A stretch of 64,000 nucleotides of DNA from Verrucomicrobia subdivision 3 bacterium UBA693 (lineage in GTDB: Bacteria > Verrucomicrobiota > Verrucomicrobiia > Limisphaerales > UBA8199), in NCBI GenBank assembly GCA_002298785.1, contig DBMR01000117.1, forward strand, positions 1 through 64,000, given 5' to 3'. This document shows positions 1 to 7,601 of this stretch, one piece after another; the stretch's first letter is position 1; every line of letters starts with the position of its first letter. A model generated the notes under the pieces. That model saw only the letters and a program-made list of their open reading frames with translations. It was not told the origin of the DNA and did not search any database. The position numbers were made by a program, and so were the translations under genes.

Positions 1-27
1 ACACTCTCAGAAAACTCCGAACCTCAG

Positions 28-207
28 TCAAGACCCCATTTTTCTACGGTCTGACCCCTTCGACGCCGTCTGTCCGTTGGCGGCCACCGTGATATTTGTC
101 CACTGCGCTGCTGAACTGTTGTTAACCGCCAGTTCTTTCCGGAAATACTCTCCCTTCCGATAGGGAACCAGACTGTTCACCGTAATGGTGTTGGTAGCAA
201 AGCTCAT
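28..207 (-). pseudogene. RHS-repeat protein fragment (linker region)
   Basis: A 59-codon reading frame whose middle, with YRKGEYFRKELAVNN followed by QWTNITVAANGQT, matches from memory the linker found before the last YD repeats of verrucomicrobial RHS proteins. After NGQT the frame runs into an unrelated tail (SKGSDRRKMGS) and stops, so the expected YDADGNL-type repeats are missing. The tail lies in a small palindromic stretch with ACCCC and GGTCTGACCCC elements. It begins just beyond the stop of the small membrane-protein gene at 210-509, which therefore sits between two RHS pieces. I read it as a decayed remnant; assignment to RHS is by remembered family resemblance. Confidence 0.5.
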
Positions 208-209
208 GC

Positions 210-509
210 CTATGATATCTTTGCTTTACGGTGGCTCCTTGGCTTGGAGGGCCAGAACCGTATGGCAACTATAACTGAAGGTAACAACGCTGCAACCAAG
301 CAGACCTGAAGGATTGAAGGCAGGTCCGCCTCTCCTCCAATGCCGCCACCCCAGAAAAACCACCAAACGACGACTGCGAGAGCAATCTGGAGGATACACA
401 GTGACACTGCCCAAATGGCACGGTTGGGCCCTAGTAGAGTAACGATGACGGAGATCCAAATTGGTGACCCCATCACAATCAAGAATAAGAAAAGAAACAG
501 AGCGCTCAT
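210..509 (-). CDS. small membrane protein between RHS remnants
   Basis: The product is 99 residues with about three hydrophobic segments (roughly residues 3-25, 30-52 and 65-85) and a basic tail (RFWPSKPRSHRKAKIS), so a small inner-membrane protein is likely. It starts 21 nt downstream of the stop codon of the RHS fragment at 531-734 and is followed directly by another RHS-like piece. Genes in this position in RHS or polymorphic-toxin loci often encode immunity proteins, and a membrane immunity protein would fit a membrane-acting toxin, but no toxin domain is visible here. I do not recognise the family; the immunity role is inference from position only. Confidence 0.5.
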   Translation of the reverse strand: MSALFLFLFLIVMGSPIWISVIVTLLGPNRAIWAVSLCILQIALAVVVWWFFWGGGIGGEADLPSILQVCLVAALLPSVIVAIRFWPSKPRSHRKAKIS

Positions 510-530
510 ATAACCTCTGGTTTCAGGCAG

Positions 531-734
531 CTAATGAGGCGCGAAATACTCAACACATTTACACCCTCCATATTGCCTGTAACGCTTGCCGGAAAGCCAG
601 CCCCGGGCAGCGCTGTAGTTCCAGGTCGTCACCGCCGCACCTGAGCCGGAGGCGAAATTCTGCCAGGTCTTCATGGTTTTGACGCGCCCGGCGTAATCAT
701 ACGGGTGTTTAGAATGAGAACTGCTGCTTCGCAC
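531..734 (-). pseudogene. RHS-repeat core fragment
   Basis: The frame carries YDYAGRVKTMKTWQNFASG then SGAAVTTWNYSAARGWLSGKRY, a segment typical of RHS/YD-repeat proteins of Verrucomicrobiota. Similarity ends abruptly after KRY, where the next YD repeat (usually a YTYTxxGRL motif) is expected, and the frame closes after a short cysteine-containing tail. No proper start or signal is visible; the best candidate is GTG at 734. The stretch KTWQxFASGSGAAxTTW is repeated at 53335-53442 with about 42 of 51 bases identical, so both descend from one RHS gene family. This is most likely a truncated relic rather than a working gene. Confidence 0.6.
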
Positions 735-812
735 CGGCAGAAAGCGGGCCGGTCTTGGCTATCTTTGGGCATTCATCTTGACCAGGAAAAGCTCCAGTAC
801 GGCCCCGCCCGA

Positions 813-2153
813 TCAGTCCCGATCTCGTGGCGACGCCAACCGGCTGCTCCCGCTCTGGATTCGAAATAATCTTCCATCGCCGGGAGCGAGTGATATCTCC
901 GCCAACCGCTTTCCGGAAAGGGCCTGGAACGCCGTCCAATTGCCGCTCCGCCGATCCAGTTCTTGCAGACTCCCACCCGGCAACCCGACCTTCACGGTTG
1001 CCTGCGCAGAACGATTGTAATCGCGATTGACCACCATAAAGGCGGTGGTTTGATGAGATTTGCCAAACAACCCCAATACAAACTCGCCCGGGCTGACGAT
1101 CTGAATCGGTGCGTTCGCGGGAATGCCTTCGGTACCGTAGGCGAGCGGGGCGGTGTGATAAACCGCCAATGAATCCAGTTGCAGCAAGGCCGGCCCGAAA
1201 GCGTTGATCTCCTTGTTGAGGGCAACGACCGGTTCGAGCAGCGGCGCAGCTTTACCATCGATGTACAGCCCGTTATAAGCCGCAGGCCCCCAGTACGTGA
1301 AGTAACTGATACCGCGGCCACCGTAGGCCATCGTGGTATAAACCAGGAATCGCATTTCGCGGGCATTGGGCAACCGCCAACTCTTCTCGATGGTATCCGC
1401 CTGAATAATATTCAGGAACGGCCGCCTGGCTTCGAGCGCGGCCAGCCGTATCAGGCCCAGATTGAGGAAATACTGCTTGCCATCCACCGGTCTGCCGTTC
1501 TGGTCCGGTTTCAGGAAATGATAGTGATCATAACTGATGAGATCGGGCTGGACGACCTGGAGGTATTGACGCAGGTGCTCGCGATAACGCAGTACCGTCT
1601 TGTCGTTGGTATCGACGCCCGCAAAGTTGGTGGGGTAACTCACCCGGGCGCGTTCAGCCGCATCCGCGCTCACGCCCAGTTGCTGCTCGTTCGCATAGGT
1701 TGGGAACAAGTTGATATAAGCCAGGTGCTTGGGATCGCGCTCGCGCAGAAACCCAACGAGTTTGCCCAGACCAGGAAAAGCCCCTGCCCCAGGTTCGTCC
1801 GTCAGGAAATAGGCTTCCAGCGCCGGATGGTTCTTCACCTTGTCGACCAACGCCTCGAGTTGCTTGCGTTTGACCGCGTCCGCGAGAGCCTCAGGTGTCA
1901 GCAACTCGCTGGTCAACATCGCCCGCAGCCCATGCCTGGCCGCAACGTCCAAACCCTCTGCCGGTGTCCAGGTGAGGTTGAAGCCTTCAGCGGCCACCCG
2001 GGCCAGGGCCTCATCTGTGGCCGGTGGCGGGCACCAAAAAGTCACCAGAAACTGTCGCTGTTCCCAACGCCCGATCGCGGACGCGGATCCGCCCTGGGTG
2101 GAAGTGCAAAATCCCATTAACAGGAGCCATAATAACATCAAATGCCGATTCAT
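813..2153 (-). CDS. secreted TIM-barrel glycoside-hydrolase-like protein
   Basis: The 446-residue product begins with a hydrophobic signal peptide (MNRHLMLLWLLLMGFCTSTQG) and continues with a sequence that reads like a GH-A-type TIM barrel. It opens with VTFWCPPPATDEALARVAAE, later shows a conserved-looking TDEPGAG acidic loop, then PDLISYDHYHFL, and AYGGRGISYFTYWGP near the end of the barrel. The last 110 residues look like a beta-sandwich with an AFMVVNRDYNRSAQATV strand pattern. The frame is open upstream to 3065, but that extension is antisense to the next gene; the ATG at 2151-2153 directly precedes the signal peptide. It is divergent from the metallohydrolase gene at 2313. The exact GH family is not recognised. 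Confidence 0.6.
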   Translation of the reverse strand: MNRHLMLLWLLLMGFCTSTQGGSASAIGRWEQRQFLVTFWCPPPATDEALARVAAEGFNLTWTPAEGLDVAARHGLRAMLTSELLTPEALADAVKRKQLEALVDKVKNHPALEAYFLTDEPGAGAFPGLGKLVGFLRERDPKHLAYINLFPTYANEQQLGVSADAAERARVSYPTNFAGVDTNDKTVLRYREHLRQYLQVVQPDLISYDHYHFLKPDQNGRPVDGKQYFLNLGLIRLAALEARRPFLNIIQADTIEKSWRLPNAREMRFLVYTTMAYGGRGISYFTYWGPAAYNGLYIDGKAAPLLEPVVALNKEINAFGPALLQLDSLAVYHTAPLAYGTEGIPANAPIQIVSPGEFVLGLFGKSHQTTAFMVVNRDYNRSAQATVKVGLPGGSLQELDRRSGNWTAFQALSGKRLAEISLAPGDGRLFRIQSGSSRLASPRDRD

Positions 2154-2312
2154 AGTCGTGGTACCGGTGAAGAATTCTGAAAACACTTTAGCCTGACCCA
2201 TCGGCGTGGCACAGCAAAAACCGCCGATGCCGCCCGCGGCGTTCATAGTCAGCGCGACATGGTTGTAAACCAGTATGCGACCCGTTATGTTCACCGCTGA
2301 ACACTTCCCCAT

Positions 2313-4043
2313 ATGAAAACGAAGCCTCAGAGCCGTCGGATCGACGTAAACCTGCCCCTCGTGCCGACGTCCGGCCTCACACGCCGCCGCTTTCTGGCCG
2401 GCACGGGAGTGATTTTGACTAGTCCCGCATTTCTCGCGGCCTGCGGAACTTCGCTCGCCGCCCAACCGGATCAGCGGGCACCCCTCACCACGCGGGTAAA
2501 ATTTCGATTGATCGACGCACAAACCGACCAAACCACCCCAGCGATGGTGTGTGTGACGAACGCGACGTCCCACGAAGTCCGGCTGCCGCCTGAAGGCCGA
2601 GTCTGCGCCACAACTTCCAAGGTTCAGGAGTTTGTCACGGGGGTCAAATTCAACCCTGATCCAAATTGGATTGGCCCGGTTCGCAAGATGCTGGGAAAAG
2701 GGGATAACCAGGATCGCAGCTATGTGTATCAGGAGCGGCCTTCCATTCCGTATTGGAGCGAACCGGTTATTTACCAAACCTCGGGCAATTTTCACATCGA
2801 TCTGCCCGCCGGTCGCTGGAAAATCATGGCCAGTCACGGCATGGAATATATCCCAGTCACCGAGGAATTTGAGGTCAACGGCTCGGGCGAGCGGGAAAAG
2901 ACACTGCGTCTGGAACGGTGGATTAATCTCCCGGCCAAGGGTTGGTGGTCGGGGGATGTGCACGTGCACCATCCCTCCAGCGCACCTGAGCAGCGAGAAT
3001 ACCTCCTGCAATATGCGTTCGCAGAAGATGTCCATGTCGTGAACCTCCTCAAGATGGGGCATCACACCGGAACCCAGTTTCCCCAGGCCGGCTTTGGACG
3101 GAAATTCCGCGTGCAGCGCGGAAACTTCGCGCTGGTCTCAGGCCAGGAAGATCCGCGCAGTACCTTTGGCCATATTATCGGCCTAAATCTGGAGGCCATG
3201 GTGCGGGACACCGGCACCTACGATTTTTATGATGTGACCTTTCGCGGGATCCATGCGCAGAAGGAAGCGCTGGTCGGCTTTGCTCACTTTGCCTGGAACG
3301 GCTGCGATCTGCCACGCGGTTTCCCCTGGTATGTCACCACGGGGGAACTCGATTTCATCGAACTCCTCCAATTCGGCATGGTCAACCACTCCGATTATGC
3401 CGATTACCTGAACCTCGGCTTTCGACTTACCGCGGCGGCAGGCAGCGATATTCCCTGGGGATCGACTATGGGCGAAGTGCGCACCTACGTACACACTGGG
3501 GAAAAGTTCGGCGTGGACGACTGGTTTCGAAACCTCAAAGCAGGGCATACCTTTGTCAGCAACGGCCCCGCGCTTGAGTTCACGGTCGATGGCGAACTGC
3601 CCGGGACCGAACTGCTCCGCCCGGCTGGGGCGCGGGTGAGGATCCACGCCCGAGCGACCGGTCAGGCACGGATCGGCTTGCCCTCGGTGCTTCGTCTGCA
3701 AGGTCCGAACGGCGTGATGAAGGAGGTGACGAATCCAAACCACGAGGCTCAACTCTCGCTCGAATTGGAGCACACCGTGGAATCCAGCCAATGGTTACTG
3801 GCCAGCGTAGTGTGCCACAATCAGGCCCTGGCACACACCACCCCGGTTTACGTGGTGGTCAACTCCCAGCCGACCTGGAATCGCCAACTGGGGCCAGGAA
3901 TCATCGACAAGCAGCTCGCCGCCATCAGGAAGATGGAATCCGAGTTCGCCCAGGGCACCGATCCACGCAGCGCCGGGATCCGTGAACGGCTGACGAATGC
4001 CAGGAAATTCTACGCGAATCTGCTGGATAAAATGTCGCACTGA
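2313..4043 (+). CDS. CehA/McbA-like metallohydrolase lipoprotein
   Basis: The 576-residue protein has a twin-arginine signal (LTRRRFLAGTGV) ending in a lipobox-like LAAC, so it is probably Tat-exported and lipid-anchored. The body has the hallmarks of the CehA/McbA branch of PHP-type metallohydrolases: WWSGDVHVHHPS (metal-binding histidines) around residue 210, GQEDPRSTFGHIIGLN, VGFAHFAW, AAGSDIPWG, and the SNGPALEFTVDG C-terminal block. Known relatives hydrolyse ester or phosphoester substrates, but many act on unknown molecules. The stop codon is 10 nt before the sialidase start, suggesting co-transcription. Substrate cannot be read from sequence. Confidence 0.75.
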   Translation: MKTKPQSRRIDVNLPLVPTSGLTRRRFLAGTGVILTSPAFLAACGTSLAAQPDQRAPLTTRVKFRLIDAQTDQTTPAMVCVTNATSHEVRLPPEGRVCATTSKVQEFVTGVKFNPDPNWIGPVRKMLGKGDNQDRSYVYQERPSIPYWSEPVIYQTSGNFHIDLPAGRWKIMASHGMEYIPVTEEFEVNGSGEREKTLRLERWINLPAKGWWSGDVHVHHPSSAPEQREYLLQYAFAEDVHVVNLLKMGHHTGTQFPQAGFGRKFRVQRGNFALVSGQEDPRSTFGHIIGLNLEAMVRDTGTYDFYDVTFRGIHAQKEALVGFAHFAWNGCDLPRGFPWYVTTGELDFIELLQFGMVNHSDYADYLNLGFRLTAAAGSDIPWGSTMGEVRTYVHTGEKFGVDDWFRNLKAGHTFVSNGPALEFTVDGELPGTELLRPAGARVRIHARATGQARIGLPSVLRLQGPNGVMKEVTNPNHEAQLSLELEHTVESSQWLLASVVCHNQALAHTTPVYVVVNSQPTWNRQLGPGIIDKQLAAIRKMESEFAQGTDPRSAGIRERLTNARKFYANLLDKMSH

Positions 4044-4053
4044 ACGCTATTCA

Positions 4054-6156
4054 ATGGCCATGCAAAAACTTCTCTGGGTGGTGTGCCTTTTGACCGCATT
4101 GAGCCTCCCGGCGACGGGCGCGCCGGCCATTGCCTCGACCGATGTTTTCACCTCCGGAAAGGACGGCTATCACACCTACCGGATTCCCGCCATTGAAACC
4201 GCTCCCGACGGTTCGTTAATCGCTTTCGCCGAAGCCAGAAAATACAACGCGGATGACCCCGGCTTTGGCAAACAGGATATCGACCTGGTTTGCAAACGAA
4301 GCACGGACAACGGCGCCACCTGGTCGGCCATGACCATCGTGGAAGATCCGGGTGAGCTGTGGTCGGCGGCAAATCCCGCCACCCTCGTCGATCGTAGCAA
4401 TGGTAGAGTCTGGGTCTTTTACCTCCGGTCAAAGCCAGGACGAAGCACGGACACGGCGCGACCGGGGACAGACGATCTGCAAACCGTGGCCCGCTGGAGC
4501 GACGATAACGGCAAAACCTGGTCAGACTCGTTGGACCTGACCGCCACGGGGCGGGATCTGAAAGACGCAGCCTGGCGCGCCAGCGTCCCCGGTCCCGGCG
4601 GCGCCATTCAAACCCGCAAGGGACGACTCCTCGTTCCGATGTGGAAGACACCGTTTGCGACTTTTGCGATCTACTCGGACGACCATGGCCGCAGTTGGCA
4701 GCGCAGTCAGTTTGTGCCCGGCGACCAGGGCGGCGATGAGTGCCAGGTGGTCGAACTCAACGACGGCCGCATCCTGATGGATATTCGCCAGGAAAAAGGC
4801 ACCAACCGCTGGATGGCAGAAAGCACAAATGGCGGGGTCACCTGGGGACAACCACGACCGGCAGTGGCGGTCAAACCCGTGGCCTGTGCCATTGAACGCT
4901 TCTCCCTTCAAGCCCATGGGGAGGATCGAAACCGATTGCTTTGGACCGGACCCAAAGGCCCGGACCGCAAACGCCTCCGCCTGTTGGTCAGTTACGACGA
5001 AGGCCAGACCTTTCCCCGGGAACGCTTGATCTCTGAGGATTACGCGGCCTACTCCGACCTGACGATCTTAACGAATCACAACGTCGGGGTGCTTTGGGAA
5101 CGGGGCGTGGAACGAGGCTATCAGTTCATCACCTTCACTCGCTTGAACCAGGACTGGATCGAGGAAACTCCGGCTAATCCCCAAACGGGCGTTCCTAAGG
5201 TCATTTCCCGGGGCGAGGCAGCGGGAACTTACCAGGCCTTCCCTGACGTGTGCCGACTTAAGAACGGTGATTTATTTTGTGTCTTTTACGCCGGTTACGG
5301 TCATGTTTCTTTGCCCCGCGAGAACTGGCCCAAAGGCGGACGCATCTGCTGCATCAGTTCCTCAGATGAAGGCCGCACCTGGACCACGCCGCGCATCCTG
5401 TTTGACGGTCCGTCGGATGATCGCGATCCCCATATCGCACAGATGCGCGATGGGACTATCGTGTGCAGTTTCTTTACCTACCGGCCGCAACCGGACGGAA
5501 AAACGCGGTGCGATACTTGCCTGGTTGGATCCCGGGATGGTGGGCAGACGTGGGATACGGAGCCGCAGATTGTCGCTCCGGAATGGCCTTCCTCGGCACC
5601 CGTGCGCGAATTGCCGGATGGCATCCGGATTTTGGGCGTTTATCGGGAAGACGGACCCACCGCTTACGGCGGGGTGATTCGCTCCACCGACAAGGGACGG
5701 TCCTGGTCCGCTCCCATCCCCATCGGCAAGGACGACGGGGTGCGACTTGATGCGGAGACGGATTTCGTGTTGTTGAAAAATGGCACCCTTTACGCCGCGC
5801 TGCGGGGTGATCGGGTGAACATGCACTACGCCACCAGCCCGGACGGTGGCCTTACCTGGTCAAAAGTCACAAATATCGGCTTCCCCGGCCATTGCCCGCA
5901 TTTCACCCGGCTGAGCACGGGTGAGGTTCTGCTGGTGCATCGGCTCCCGCTTACCGCCTTGCACATCAGCCGGGATGACACCAAGACCTGGCAAGGTCCA
6001 TTCGCAATCGATCAAACTATCGGTGCCTATCCTTCAACGGTAGAACTGAAAGATCGGTCGGTTCTCATCGTGTATTACGAAGAGGGCGCCAACAGCGGCA
6101 TTCGCGCCCGCCGCTTCCGATTGACCGACAGCGGAATTGAGTTTTTGGATCTCTGA
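4054..6156 (+). CDS. sialidase family protein with two BNR propellers
   Basis: The 700-residue product starts at ATG 4054 with a signal peptide (MAMQKLLWVVCLLTAL). It shows the sialidase arginine motif as YRIPAIE and at least nine Asp-boxes spread over its length, among them STDNGATW, SDDNGKTW, SDDHGRSW, SSDEGRTW, SRDGGQTW, STDKGRSW and SPDGGLTW. The first half resembles a GH33 exo-alpha-sialidase; the second half, from about residue 370, is a second BNR propeller, giving roughly double the usual 350-400 residues. It would release terminal sialic acids in the periplasm or outside the cell. It follows the metallohydrolase by 10 nt in the same direction. Sialic acid specificity is inference from the family. 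Confidence 0.8.
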   Translation: MAMQKLLWVVCLLTALSLPATGAPAIASTDVFTSGKDGYHTYRIPAIETAPDGSLIAFAEARKYNADDPGFGKQDIDLVCKRSTDNGATWSAMTIVEDPGELWSAANPATLVDRSNGRVWVFYLRSKPGRSTDTARPGTDDLQTVARWSDDNGKTWSDSLDLTATGRDLKDAAWRASVPGPGGAIQTRKGRLLVPMWKTPFATFAIYSDDHGRSWQRSQFVPGDQGGDECQVVELNDGRILMDIRQEKGTNRWMAESTNGGVTWGQPRPAVAVKPVACAIERFSLQAHGEDRNRLLWTGPKGPDRKRLRLLVSYDEGQTFPRERLISEDYAAYSDLTILTNHNVGVLWERGVERGYQFITFTRLNQDWIEETPANPQTGVPKVISRGEAAGTYQAFPDVCRLKNGDLFCVFYAGYGHVSLPRENWPKGGRICCISSSDEGRTWTTPRILFDGPSDDRDPHIAQMRDGTIVCSFFTYRPQPDGKTRCDTCLVGSRDGGQTWDTEPQIVAPEWPSSAPVRELPDGIRILGVYREDGPTAYGGVIRSTDKGRSWSAPIPIGKDDGVRLDAETDFVLLKNGTLYAALRGDRVNMHYATSPDGGLTWSKVTNIGFPGHCPHFTRLSTGEVLLVHRLPLTALHISRDDTKTWQGPFAIDQTIGAYPSTVELKDRSVLIVYYEEGANSGIRARRFRLTDSGIEFLDL

Positions 6157-6242
6157 ATCCCCCCCATCCGGGTCAGAGGGTGAGTTCCCGATCCAAATGT
6201 GCCGTTTGGGCCCAGGATGTGTCTCAGTTCCCTGATTCGGCA

Positions 6243-7337
6243 TTACTTCTTCAGCTCCGAGTCCATCCACTTGACCATGCGCTGCCACATTTCGGGTGTG
6301 TATTGGTGCCCAACGGCCGGAAAGATGATGCTCTGGAACTTCGACCTGGCGCCGTACAGGTCGTAAGCGGGTAAGACTTTCTCCTCAATGCACCTAATGC
6401 CATCGGGCGGCGACCCGGCATCGGTCTCCCCACTTAGAAATAAAAGGGCCCGCGGCGCGGACAAAGCCACCACCGCTTCCGTGTCAAAGTGACGCAACAT
6501 GCCAGGAACGAAGTAGTAGATCCCGTGGCTCTTCAGCGATTCGTGCTCGATGAGGTTCTGGTATCGGGTCAGGCAACAGATGGCCACTCCGACCTTCAGG
6601 CGCTCATCCAATCCCATCGCCCACCAGGTTCGGGTGGCTCCCATGCTGATCCCAGTGACGCCGATGCGATTGGTATCCACCTCGGAACGTGAGCACAGGT
6701 AGTCGAGGACGATCAGGTCGTCCCGCACCATCATGCCCCAAAGCGTGCGCCCTAACCACAGGTTGAACTTGCTGGCGGTCATCTCGCCGGCCCCACCCTT
6801 CTCAGTTGATCCGCCCGGACCCTGACCGTTGCGTTCGCCGAAGCAATACGCGTCAATGGCCAGGACGGCGTAGCCGAGCTTCGCCAATTCCGGCCCAGCC
6901 GCCACCGGGGTGGCGTTGGTTCCAAAGAGCTCTTCCTTGCCCACGTCATAGTGCCCCCCGTGCCAATGACAATATAGAATGGCGGGGACTTTTCCTTCGG
7001 CCTTTTTCGGCAATAGGAAGTAACCGGGAACAGTGGCACCAGCGCCGTTGTCGAATCGGAACTTTTCGAGCCAATAATCGCCACGGTCATCGCGCTGAAG
7101 CGTTTCAACCACCAACGGTTGCGGCCGGGGCGGCAAGTTGCCCAGCAGTTCTCTTAACTGCGTCCGCACCAAGGCGCGCTGGATCTCCCAATCGCTCTTT
7201 GAGCCAGCAACACGGAATTCCGGAACCGGAGGAGCACCGCGAAGCCAGCGTTGGGCAATTGACAGATTGGTTTCGGCCATAGTCGAGGTTGCGACGACCG
7301 AGGCGATCATGGCAAGTGACAAGCGCATGGCATTCAT
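6243..7337 (-). CDS. secreted alpha/beta-hydrolase (acetyl-xylan-esterase-like)
   Basis: The 364-residue protein has a signal peptide ending near TSTMAE. The alpha/beta-hydrolase core is clear: an oxyanion-hole region YCHWHGGHYDVGKEEL, the nucleophile elbow GISMGA, an acid in LSGETDAGSP, and the catalytic histidine in VGHQY close to the C-terminus. Related verrucomicrobial and planctomycete proteins are annotated as acetyl-xylan esterase or dienelactone-hydrolase-like and are often beside glycoside hydrolases, as here. It converges on the sialidase gene and is divergent from the rhamnosidase at 7602. An in-frame ATG 9 nt further in is also possible as the start. Removal of esters from glycans is the most likely role but not proven. 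Confidence 0.75.
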   Translation of the reverse strand: MNAMRLSLAMIASVVATSTMAETNLSIAQRWLRGAPPVPEFRVAGSKSDWEIQRALVRTQLRELLGNLPPRPQPLVVETLQRDDRGDYWLEKFRFDNGAGATVPGYFLLPKKAEGKVPAILYCHWHGGHYDVGKEELFGTNATPVAAGPELAKLGYAVLAIDAYCFGERNGQGPGGSTEKGGAGEMTASKFNLWLGRTLWGMMVRDDLIVLDYLCSRSEVDTNRIGVTGISMGATRTWWAMGLDERLKVGVAICCLTRYQNLIEHESLKSHGIYYFVPGMLRHFDTEAVVALSAPRALLFLSGETDAGSPPDGIRCIEEKVLPAYDLYGARSKFQSIIFPAVGHQYTPEMWQRMVKWMDSELKK

Positions 7338-7601
7338 GATTCAAACAAATCTGCGGGCTGGAGGGTGGAGATAATCATCGCCCGATACATGTGCGCCGAA
7401 ATCATGGCGGGACGAGTATTCGGCAAACAAGCCTTTAAATGATCTGAACCTGCAGATGCGTCGGGGCGGGAGACGTCGAAAGAGCACCCGGTCAAAGCCC
7501 CTGCTGGCGACAACTCAGGGCCAGCCAATCCCCTGCTCTACCGCCAACCTTGCCGTGTCAACCTGCTTGACCCGTAGCACCACGGTGGTTAAAACGCCGG
7601 G

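Noticed and set aside
1179..2120. 313-codon plus-strand frame.
   Set aside because: Complement of the TIM-barrel gene; composition not protein-like and no motif.
813..3065. One 750-residue minus-strand open frame spanning the region.
   Set aside because: The part beyond 2153 is antisense to the metallohydrolase gene and lacks signal or motif; the real gene starts at the signal peptide at 2153.
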